From Bacteroidales bacterium M6 (GTDB lineage Bacteria; Bacteroidota; Bacteroidia; Bacteroidales; Muribaculaceae), in the NCBI GenBank assembly GCA_001689485.1, contig LUJQ01000019.1, forward strand, positions 178-8,668: 8,491 nt of DNA, written 5' to 3'. A program made the position numbers and the translations under genes. Shown piece after piece: positions 1-6,500 of the stretch. Under the pieces are notes generated by a model that saw nothing but the letters and a program-made list of their open reading frames with translations, did not search any database and was not told the DNA's origin. The number at the start of each line of letters is the position of its first letter. The first letter of the stretch is position 1.

Positions 1-31
1 GTCGGGAGTTCGAGTCTCTCAACCCGTGCCA
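1..31 (+). tRNA. tRNA-Trp, 3' part only (T arm, acceptor strand, CCA)
   Basis: The first 31 bases are the 3' end of a tRNA cut by the window edge. The T stem is 4-8 paired with 16-20 around the 7-base loop TTCGAGT (9-15). The 3' acceptor strand is 21-27, the discriminator base is G28, and CCA (29-31) is encoded in the DNA. The anticodon lies outside the window, so identity is inferred: the T arm, G discriminator and CCA closely match bacterial tRNA-Trp as I remember it, and tRNA-Trp directly before secE is a common arrangement in this phylum. That it is a tRNA is near certain; Trp is probable. Confidence 0.85.
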
Positions 32-42
32 AAGCAATCGAA

Positions 43-243
43 ATGAAGAAATTGAAATTACTTACGAATATAGAGGAGTCTTATGACGAGTTACGCTATA
101 AGACTTCTTGGCCTACTAAGACGCAGTTGATCAAGAGCGCTTGCATCGTGATGATAGCTTCCGTGATTATCGCTTTGATAATTTTCGTCATGGATCAAGT
201 GGTTGACAACATCATGCACCTGATTTACAGCCTCGGCAAGTAA
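43..243 (+). CDS. secE: Preprotein translocase subunit SecE
   Basis: SecE is the small essential subunit of the SecYEG channel in the inner membrane; it clamps SecY and is needed for export and membrane insertion of proteins. The 66-residue product is the short single-span form common outside the Gammaproteobacteria (E. coli SecE has three spans). Residues 1-30 are polar and should form the amphipathic cytoplasmic helix; they contain the SWPT motif (22-25) typical of the family. Residues about 32-52 are one hydrophobic membrane segment, followed by a short tail. The start lies 11 bases after the tRNA CCA and has no Shine-Dalgarno sequence, which is normal for Bacteroidetes. nusG follows after 23 bases, the classical secE-nusG pair, so the two are probably co-transcribed, perhaps with the tRNA upstream. 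Confidence 0.95.
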   Translation: MKKLKLLTNIEESYDELRYKTSWPTKTQLIKSACIVMIASVIIALIIFVMDQVVDNIMHLIYSLGK

Positions 244-266
244 TCTTTAAAAGTGGAATAAAATCA

Positions 267-818
267 ATGGCTGAAACAAAAAGAGCATGGTACGTTCTGC
301 GTGCCATTTCGGGAAAGGAAGCTAAGGTCAAGGAGTTGCTCGAAGGGGCGATGAAGAATACCGACCTTGGCAACCACGTTTTCCAGGTGTTGATTCCCAC
401 CGAAAAGGTTCTGACCATTAAGAACGGAAAAAAGGTTGTCAAAGAGAAGAACCTCTATTCCGGTTATGTGTTTGTAGAGGCTGAGCTTATCGGTGAAGTT
501 GTGCACGAGCTGGTTAACACCACCAATGTTATTGACTTCCTTAAAGGTCGCGGTAAGGATGCGAAACCCGAACCGTTGCGTGAGAGCGAGGTTATGCGCA
601 TGCTTGGCACAGCTGACGACATCAATGAGAATATCGAGGAAGGCGTGAACGATTATATGGTCGGGGAGATTGTAAAAGTCAATTCCGGCGCGTTCAACGG
701 CTTTAACGGTAAGATTACAGAGGTGTTGCCCGAGAAGAAAAAACTCAGGGTCATGGTCAAGATTTTCGGCCGCGAGACTCCTTTGGAGTTGGAAAACTCG
801 CAGGTTGAACGCGAATGA
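267..818 (+). CDS. nusG: Transcription termination/antitermination factor NusG
   Basis: NusG binds RNA polymerase across the cleft through its N-terminal domain, raises processivity or pausing depending on species, and links polymerase to Rho or ribosomal S10 through its C-terminal KOW domain. The 183-residue product starts with the NGN-domain signature (WYVLRAISGKE, residues 8-18) and has the conserved YSGYVFVE stretch near 64-71. The KOW domain begins near residue 131 (VGEIVKV) and ends in the usual KIFGRETPLELE region. The KOW turn reads SGAFNGFNG (140-148); many NusG proteins have GPF where this one has GAF, a mild substitution. Length is normal for the family. This is the housekeeping copy, given its place between secE and rplK, not one of the NusG-like UpxY regulators of capsule loci in Bacteroides. 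A terminator-like hairpin begins 16 bases after the stop codon. Confidence 0.97.
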   Translation: MAETKRAWYVLRAISGKEAKVKELLEGAMKNTDLGNHVFQVLIPTEKVLTIKNGKKVVKEKNLYSGYVFVEAELIGEVVHELVNTTNVIDFLKGRGKDAKPEPLRESEVMRMLGTADDINENIEEGVNDYMVGEIVKVNSGAFNGFNGKITEVLPEKKKLRVMVKIFGRETPLELENSQVERE

Positions 819-833
819 CGCAAGTCGAGCAGT

Positions 834-867
834 AAGCCCTTCGTCGCCCTAGGTGACAAAGGGTTTT
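834..867 (+). terminator. Intrinsic-terminator-like hairpin after nusG
   Basis: Bases 834-840 pair with 860-866, then 841 with 859, a single C-A mismatch (842/858), and 843-848 with 852-857 around a 3-base loop. This gives about 14 pairs, two of them G-U. The 3' arm ends in TTTT (864-867). The hairpin starts 16 bases past the nusG stop. The T run is short and partly inside the stem, so it could be a partial terminator, an attenuator or a processing site rather than a full stop. Confidence 0.6.
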
Positions 868-1148
868 AATGCGAGAAATGCGTTGGTTCGCCTCGTTCGT
901 TCCCCAGGCGAAGTAAGTGCGGCAGGTATAGGTGATTACATATTTAGGAATACATTCCTGTACCGGCCGACAGGGCTGACCCGACGAGGGAAAGACCGCG
1001 AACCGGCATGAGAATCGAAAGTCCATAGTGTTTTGGACAGCGTTCGCAAGTAAAATGCGCCCGTGAGGGGCGCGGCAGAAGTGGTTACGCACTTTGGCCG
1101 TGACAACTCAAGGCGCGATTCGTAACACTAAATAATGATTTTGAAACA
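868..1148 (+). promoter_or_regulatory. Long structured 5' leader of rplK; candidate ribosomal-protein autoregulatory RNA
   Basis: No convincing protein gene fills these 281 bases. By hand folding I find: a 7-bp perfect hairpin (887-893 with 906-912); a 13-pair helix with one A-G mismatch and one G-U pair (920-932 with 957-969); a two-part hairpin (1016-1019 with 1043-1046, and 1021-1025 with 1034-1038); a 6-bp GC hairpin (1057-1062 with 1068-1073); and a hairpin directly stacked on it (1074-1083 with 1090-1099). Density of helices is far above what an inert spacer should show. In E. coli, protein L1 binds the rplK leader and represses rplK-rplA translation, so feedback by a ribosomal protein is the obvious hypothesis; I cannot identify an L1 site by eye. 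I found no good TAnnTTTG promoter box here, so the transcript may instead come through from secE-nusG. Confidence 0.5.
1074..1126 (+). promoter_or_regulatory. Hairpin with possible pseudoknot just upstream of rplK start
   Basis: Stem 1074-1083 pairs with 1090-1099 (nine pairs including one G-U, and one A-G mismatch). Its 6-base loop GTTACG (1084-1089) is an exact complement of CGTAAC at 1121-1126, so an H-type pseudoknot can form with a 21-base connector. The 3' strand ends 22 bases before the rplK ATG, close to the edge of the initiating ribosome's footprint. The pairing is seen in the sequence; its formation and any role are inferred. Confidence 0.35.
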
Positions 1149-1592
1149 ATGGCAAAAGAAGTAGCCGGACAGATCAAATTGCAGATTAAGGGCGGCGCGG
1201 CAAACCCATCACCTCCAGTAGGTCCCGCACTTGGCTCCAAGGGTATCAATATCATGGAGTTCTGCAAGCAGTTCAATGCCCGCACTCAGGACAAGGCCGG
1301 AAAGGTTCTCCCTGTAATCATCACCTATTACACAGATAAGAGCTTCGATTTCATCGTAAAGACTCCCCCTGTGGCAATCCAGTTGATGGAAGCAGCGAAA
1401 ATCAAGAAAGGTTCCGCTCAGCCTAACCGTCAGAAGGTGGCAGAGCTTACATGGGAGCAGGTTAAGACGATTGCAACCGACAAAATGCCTGACCTCAACT
1501 GTTTCACTGTTGAATCGGCAATGCGTATGGTAGCCGGAACGGCCAGAAGCATGGGTATCACCGTAAAAGGGGCATTCCCTGAAAACGTTTAA
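1149..1592 (+). CDS. rplK: 50S ribosomal protein L11
   Basis: L11 binds the GTPase-associated region of 23S rRNA together with the L10-L12 stalk and helps factor-dependent GTP hydrolysis; it is also needed for RelA activation and forms the thiostrepton site. The 147-residue protein has the proline-rich N-terminal domain motif PSPPVGPALG (20-29), with the conserved prolines at 22 and 23, followed by the family segment KGINIMEFCK (31-40). The C-terminal RNA-binding domain ends with GTARSMGITVKG. Length is close to the usual 141-147. The ATG gives the family N-terminus MAKEVAG; an ATG 14 bases upstream is out of frame. There is no Shine-Dalgarno sequence. It heads the rplKAJL unit after the long structured leader, and rplA starts 14 bases after its stop. 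Confidence 0.98.
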   Translation: MAKEVAGQIKLQIKGGAANPSPPVGPALGSKGINIMEFCKQFNARTQDKAGKVLPVIITYYTDKSFDFIVKTPPVAIQLMEAAKIKKGSAQPNRQKVAELTWEQVKTIATDKMPDLNCFTVESAMRMVAGTARSMGITVKGAFPENV

Positions 1593-1606
1593 AAACTTCA
1601 ATTGAA

Positions 1607-2302
1607 ATGGGTAAACTTACAAAGAATCAAAAGTTAGCTTTAGAGAAGATTGAAGCCGGGAAAGCCTACTCGCTCGCCGAGGCCGCAGAGAAAGTAAAAG
1701 AAACCAACTATGCCAAGTTCGACGCTTCGTTCGATATCGACGTGCGTCTGGGTGTAGACCCCCGTAAGGCCAACCAGATGGTTCGCGGCGTGGTTACCCT
1801 TCCTCACGGAACAGGCAAACAGGTTCGTGTTCTTGTACTCTGCAACCCCGATGCTGAATCAGCCGCTAAGGCAGCCGGTGCCGACTATGTCGGTCTGGAC
1901 GAATATATTGATAAAATCAAAGGCGGATGGACTGACGTTGACGTTATCATCACCCAGCCTGCGATTATGGGTAAAATCGGTGCGCTCGGACGTATCCTCG
2001 GCCCCCGTGGTCTTATGCCCAACCCCAAAAGCGGCACTGTCACCATGGATGTGGCAAAGGCTGTTGAGGAAGTCAAGAAGGGCAAAATCGACTTCAAGGT
2101 TGACAAGAACGGTATCGTGCACACATCGCTCGGCAAAGTTTCGTTCACTCCCCAGCAGATGAAGGAAAACGCGCGCGAGTTCATCAATACCCTTATCAAA
2201 CTCAAGCCTTCTACGGCTAAGGGTACGTATATCAAGAGCATTTATCTTTCGAGTACGATGGGTCCCGGCATCAAGGTCGACTCCAAGACCATTGACGATT
2301 AA
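1607..2302 (+). CDS. rplA: 50S ribosomal protein L1
   Basis: L1 forms the mobile L1 stalk with 23S rRNA helices 76-78 and helps deacylated tRNA leave the E site. In E. coli and in archaea it also represses its own mRNA. The 231-residue product has the normal family length. Domain I is split between the N-terminus and the C-terminal third, with domain II inserted between, as usual. The L1 signature GRILGPRGLMPNPKSGTV spans residues 128-145, and the domain I RNA-binding face includes the SFDIDVRLGVDPRKANQ stretch (41-57). It follows rplK after 14 bases and precedes rplJ by 20 bases, so it is almost certainly co-transcribed. If autoregulation exists here, L1 is the leading candidate regulator of the leader in front of rplK. 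Confidence 0.98.
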   Translation: MGKLTKNQKLALEKIEAGKAYSLAEAAEKVKETNYAKFDASFDIDVRLGVDPRKANQMVRGVVTLPHGTGKQVRVLVLCNPDAESAAKAAGADYVGLDEYIDKIKGGWTDVDVIITQPAIMGKIGALGRILGPRGLMPNPKSGTVTMDVAKAVEEVKKGKIDFKVDKNGIVHTSLGKVSFTPQQMKENAREFINTLIKLKPSTAKGTYIKSIYLSSTMGPGIKVDSKTIDD

Positions 2303-2322
2303 TCACAAAAAAGTTGACGACA

Positions 2323-2847
2323 ATGAAAAAGGAAGATAAAGGTATAATCATTGATAAAATCGCAGAAAACCTCAAGGAGTACGGCTGTTTCTACCTTGTT
2401 GAGACTGCCGGGCTGAACGCCGAACGCACTTCGGAACTGCGCCGTGCATGCTTCAAGGGTGATATCAAGCTTATGGTAGTGAAGAACACCCTTCTCCACA
2501 AAGCCCTTGAAAAGGTAGGCGGCGATTTCGACGAACTCTATCCTGCTCTCAAAGGTGCCACTTCGATTATGTTCTCCAATGTGGGCAATGCGCCTGCAAA
2601 ACTGCTGAAGGATTTCGTTAAGAAGGACGATGTTCTTCCCCGCCTGAAAGCAGCTTATGTGGAGGAAACAGTTTATGTTGGTGCAGACCAACTCGACACC
2701 CTTGCAAGCATCAAGAGTAAGAACGAGCTTATCGCCGACGTTGTGGCCCTGCTTCAGTCGCCTGCGAAGAATGTCGTTTCAGCCCTCACGTCGGGTGGCA
2801 GCAAGCTTCACGGCATCCTCGAAACCCTCTCCAAAAAAGAAGACTAA
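2323..2847 (+). CDS. rplJ: 50S ribosomal protein L10 (stalk base)
   Basis: L10 (P0 homologue) anchors the L7/L12 dimers to the ribosome beside L11 and so builds the stalk that recruits translation factors. I choose ATG 2323, giving 174 residues starting MKKEDKG. A TTG three codons upstream (2314) would give a 177-residue version, but ATG is the better start and matches family N-termini. The N-terminal rRNA-binding domain includes the nucleus FYLVETAGLNAERTSELRR (23-41) and the conserved MVVKNTLLHKAL (51-62). The last 35 or so residues form the long amphipathic helix that carries the L12 dimers. No leader of the E. coli L10 type can fit in the 20-base gap after rplA, so any L10 feedback must act elsewhere. 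rplL follows after 39 A-rich bases. Confidence 0.97.
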   Translation: MKKEDKGIIIDKIAENLKEYGCFYLVETAGLNAERTSELRRACFKGDIKLMVVKNTLLHKALEKVGGDFDELYPALKGATSIMFSNVGNAPAKLLKDFVKKDDVLPRLKAAYVEETVYVGADQLDTLASIKSKNELIADVVALLQSPAKNVVSALTSGGSKLHGILETLSKKED

Positions 2848-2886
2848 ATCATCACTTTACGAACAAAACAAATAAAACATACTAAA

Positions 2887-3261
2887 ATGGCAGATTTAAA
2901 AGCTTTCGCAGAACAACTCGTTAACCTCACCGTTAAGGAAGTAAACGAACTCGCTCAGATCCTCAAGGACGAGTATGGCATCGAACCCGCAGCTGCAGCT
3001 GTTGCAGTAGCAGCCGGTCCCGCCGCTGGTGCACCCGCCGCTGAAGAAAAGACCTCGTTCGACGTGGTTCTGAAATCGGCCGGTTCAGCTAAGCTCCAGG
3101 TTGTTAAGCTCGTTAAGGAACTTACCGGTCTTGGCTTGAAGGAAGCTAAGGAAATGGTTGACGGCGCACCCAGCGTTGTTAAGGAAGGTCTTGCTAAGGC
3201 AGAGGCTGAGGATCTCAAGAAGAACCTCGAAGAAGCTGGTGCCGAAGTAGAGCTTAAATAA
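2887..3261 (+). CDS. rplL: 50S ribosomal protein L7/L12
   Basis: L7/L12 is the multicopy stalk protein whose C-terminal domains recruit and stimulate EF-Tu, EF-G, IF2 and release factors. The 124-residue product shows the full design: an N-terminal dimerisation domain (about 1-33), an Ala/Gly/Pro-rich hinge (about 34-54), and a C-terminal domain from KTSFDVVL (55-62) through the factor-binding helix region KLVKELTGLGLKEAKEMV (74-91) to the end, AEVELK. Codon use is strongly biased (for example AAG, GAA, CTC/CTT, GCT), as expected for a very highly expressed gene. It stops with tandem TAA codons (3259-3264), and a perfect terminator hairpin begins 25 bases after the first stop, so rplL looks like the last gene of its transcript. 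Confidence 0.98.
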   Translation: MADLKAFAEQLVNLTVKEVNELAQILKDEYGIEPAAAAVAVAAGPAAGAPAAEEKTSFDVVLKSAGSAKLQVVKLVKELTGLGLKEAKEMVDGAPSVVKEGLAKAEAEDLKKNLEEAGAEVELK

Positions 3262-3286
3262 TAACGAACCTGCCCAACAGGCGTTC

Positions 3287-3326
3287 AGGTTAAGTATCTG
3301 CCATGAGGCAGATACTTAACCTTTTT
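3287..3326 (+). terminator. Strong intrinsic terminator between rplL and rpoB
   Basis: Bases 3288-3302 are perfectly complementary to 3307-3321 (15 pairs) around the loop ATGA, with one more A-T pair (3287/3322), and are followed by the T run 3322-3326. This is the clearest regulatory structure in the window. It should end most rplKAJL transcripts. In E. coli a partial attenuator and an RNase III site lie in the same gap, so the position is conserved in spirit, but whether it is partial here cannot be told from sequence. Confidence 0.88.
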
Positions 3327-3355
3327 GCGTAACAATAGGGCTTTATTTAACAAAG

Positions 3356-3385
3356 TTTGTGATAGTTTTTTTAAGTTTATTTTTA
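3356..3385 (+). promoter_or_regulatory. Candidate rpoBC promoter, Bacteroidetes type
   Basis: The Bacteroidetes primary sigma factor reads a -33 TTTG and a -7 TAnnTTTG box about 19-21 bases apart. Here TTTG (3356-3359) is followed, after 18 bases, by TATTTTTA (3378-3385), which matches five of the six fixed positions. An overlapping box TAAGTTTA (3372-3379) also matches five of six but has a 12-base spacer. The stretch 3340-3412 is the most AT-rich in the window and lies just after the terminator, where a promoter is expected. In such AT-rich DNA a match of this quality can be chance. The predicted start would be near 3391-3394. Confidence 0.35.
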
Positions 3386-3391
3386 TTTAAC

Positions 3392-3582
3392 TGTGACAAA
3401 CTGCTTGTTATATAGCCTATGTCGTGGGCTTTAGGGCTTGTAAACCAGGACTTTGGACAAGCTGCGACAGACCCTGCGCCGGTAGGCTGCTTCTCTCCCT
3501 GAATCCCATAGGATTACCAATTACGCAGAACACGTTTTTCTCTTTCCAAAGAATTATTGAGTTCCCCTAACAAAACCAATAG
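3392..3582 (+). promoter_or_regulatory. Structured 5' leader of rpoB
   Basis: About 190 bases without a gene separate the likely promoter from rpoB. Hand folding finds a 6-bp perfect stem (3436-3441 with 3457-3462) inside a 5-bp stem (3420-3424 with 3465-3469), then a second domain closed by 5 bp (3474-3478 with 3524-3528) and 4 bp (3481-3484 with 3515-3518) and holding a small hairpin (3503-3506 with 3511-3514, loop CATA). Bases 3531-3582 appear unstructured and AT-rich before the start codon. Individual stems are short, so the fold is less certain than that of the rplK leader. A role in control of RNA polymerase subunit synthesis is inference only. Confidence 0.35.
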
Positions 3583-6500
3583 ATGTCATCAACAGTTAAA
3601 CCACGCGTGAACTTTGCCACGGTAAAGAACCCGCTACCTTATCCCGATTTCCTTGAGGTGCAATTGAAGTCGTTCAAGGACTTCCTGCAGCTCGACACTC
3701 CACCCGAGAAGAGGAACAACGAGGGACTCTACAAGGTGTTTGCAGAAAACTTCCCTATTGCAGACACTAGAAACAACTTTGTGCTTGAATTCCTCGATTA
3801 TTATATCGACCCGCCGCGTTACACCATAGAAGAGTGTCTGGAGCGTGGTCAGACTTACAGTGTGCCCCTCAAGGCAAAGCTGAAGCTCTATTGCACTGAT
3901 CCCGACCATGAGGATTTCGCAACCGTCATACAGGATGTGTATCTCGGCCCGATTCCCTACATGACCGAGAAGGGTACTTTCGTTATCAATGGTGCGGAAC
4001 GTGTCGTGGTGTCGCAGCTTCACCGTTCGCCCGGCGTGTTCTTCGGGCAGAGTACCCATGCTAATGGTACCAAGCTTTATTCGGCTCGTATCATTCCTTT
4101 CCGTGGGTCGTGGATTGAGTTCGCCACCGACATCAACAACGTGATGTATGCCTATATCGACCGCAAGAAGAAGCTTCCCGTAACTACGCTTCTCCGTGCG
4201 ATCGGGCTTGAAAGCGATAAAGACATCATTGAGATTTTCGACCTTGCAGAGGAACTCAGGGTTACCAAAACCAACCTCAAAAAGGCTCTTGGACGTAAAC
4301 TTGCCGCCCGTGTGTTGCGCACGTGGGTGGAGGATTTCGTCGACGAGGATACCGGCGAGGTTGTGTCGATTGACCGCAACGAGGTGGTAATCGACCGTGA
4401 AACCGTGCTTGAAGAAGATCACATACAGGAAATCCTTGATTCCGGCGTAAGCACCATCCTGCTTCATAAGGAGGATGCCAACACTTCGGATTACTCCATC
4501 ATCTTCGAGACACTTCAAAAAGATACAACGAACTCTGAAAAGGAGGCAATACAATATATTTACAGGCAGCTGCGTAACGCCGAGCCACCGGATGACGCAA
4601 GTGCCCGTGAGGTTATCACGAACCTGTTCTTCTCCGAGAAGCGTTATGACCTCGGCGAGGTGGGGCGTTACCGTATCAACAAGAAACTCGGGCTTACAAC
4701 CCCGATGGATGTGAAGGTGCTCACCAAGGAGGACATGATCGAGATTATCAAGTATCTCATAGAGCTGATCAATTCAAAGACCGATGTCGACGACATCGAC
4801 CACTTGAGCAACCGTCGTGTACGCACGGTCGGCGAACAGCTCTACAACCAGTTCGGTGTGGGTCTGGCCCGTATGTCGCGAACCATCCGTGAGCGCATGA
4901 ATGTGCGTGACAACGAAGTGTTCACCCCCATCGACCTTATCAATGCCAAAACGATTTCGTCGGTTATCAACACCTTCTTCGGCACCAACGCTTTGTCGCA
5001 GTTCATGGACCAGACAAACCCGTTGGCTGAAATCACCCACAAGCGTCGTCTGTCGGCCCTCGGCCCCGGCGGTCTGTCGCGTGAGCGTGCCGGTTTCGAG
5101 GTGCGCGACGTGCATTATACCCATTACGGACGTCTTTGCCCGATTGAAACCCCTGAAGGCCCGAACATCGGTCTGATTTCGTCGTTATGCGTATATGCGA
5201 AAATCAACGATCTCGGCTTTATCGAGACCCCGTACCGCAAGGTTGCCGACGGTAAGGTTGACCTTGACAACGAGCATGTGACCTATCTTACCGCCGAGGT
5301 TGAGGAAGGCCAGTTGATTGCCCAGGGCAATGCCCCGCTGTTTGACGACGGTACATTCCGCAATCCGAAGGTAAAGGCCCGTCTTGATGCCGACTTCCCG
5401 ATTGTGCCACCTGCGGAAATCCAGCTTATGGATGTGGCTCCGCAGCAGATTGCCTCTATTGCGGCATCACTTATCCCGTTCCTCGAACATGACGACGCCA
5501 ACCGCGCGCTCATGGGCTCGAACATGATGCGCCAGGCTGTGCCTCTGATGCGTTCGGAGGCTCCGATTGTAGGTACCGGTATAGAAGGCCAGCTTGTGCG
5601 TGATTCACGTACCCAGGTTATGGCCGAAGGTGACGGTGTAATCGAATTCGTAGATGCCACCACTATCCGTATCCGCTATGACCGCACTGAGGAGCAGGAT
5701 TTCGTTTCGTTCGAAGAGCCTGTAAAGGAATACCGCATACCGAAATGGCGTAAGACCAACCAAAGCACAACAATCGACCTCCGCCCGATTTGCAACAAGG
5801 GGCAGCGAGTGCAGGCCGGTGACATACTTACCGAAGGTTATGCCACAGAGAAAGGGGAACTTGCTCTGGGACGTAACCTTAAGGTGGCATTCATGCCTTG
5901 GAAGGGATATAACTACGAGGATGCCATCGTGCTCAATGAGCGTATGGTCAAGGAGGATATCCTGACTTCTGTGCATGTTGACGAATACAGTCTTGAGGTG
6001 CGTGAGACAAAGCGCGGTATGGAGGAACTTACGTCCGACATCCCCAATGTCAGCGAAGACGCTACAAAGGACCTTGACGAGCGTGGTATTATCCGTATCG
6101 GCGCACATGTGGTGCCTGGCGATATAATGATCGGTAAGATTACACCTAAGGGTGAGTCAGACCCGACTCCTGAAGAAAAGCTTCTCCGTGCTATCTTCGG
6201 CGATAAGGCCGGCGATGTGAAAGATGCCTCGTTGAAAGCGTCACCCTCGCTCAAGGGTGTGGTAATCGGCAGCAACCTTTTCTCGCGAGCCACTAAGAGC
6301 GGACGTCAGAACAAGGCCGCACAGGCACTTCTGCCCAAGCTCGACGAAGAGTATGAAGAAAAGCTCGGCAACCTGAAGGATCTTTTGATCAGCAAGCTTA
6401 TGACCCTCACCGCAGGCAAGACCTCGCAAGGTGTTAAGGATTTCCTCGGAACGGATATTATTCCAAAGGGTGGCAAGTTTACCGCCGGGGCGCTAAAGGA

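Noticed and set aside
757..1092. Minus-strand frame of 111 codons across the nusG end and the rplK leader
   Set aside because: It overlaps the nusG 3' end and the leader hairpins, has an unusual composition rich in Arg and Cys, and shows no family motif. RNA structure on the + strand explains the region better.
1136..1143. TGATTTTG resembling a -7 promoter box just before rplK
   Set aside because: The second base of the box is wrong and no TTTG lies near the right distance upstream. It would also give a start point at or within the rplK start codon.
2314..2322. TTG start three codons upstream for rplJ
   Set aside because: ATG 2323 gives a normal L10 N-terminus and is the usual start codon; the extra Met-Thr-Thr has no family support.
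3535..3541. T run before rpoB, considered as a second terminator
   Set aside because: No stable hairpin lies directly before it; the nearest stem ends at 3528 with only 5 bp.
3634..4554. Open frame of 306 codons on the minus strand inside rpoB
   Set aside because: It lies wholly antisense to a clear rpoB, shows no recognisable domain, and such frames arise from biased codon use in highly expressed genes.
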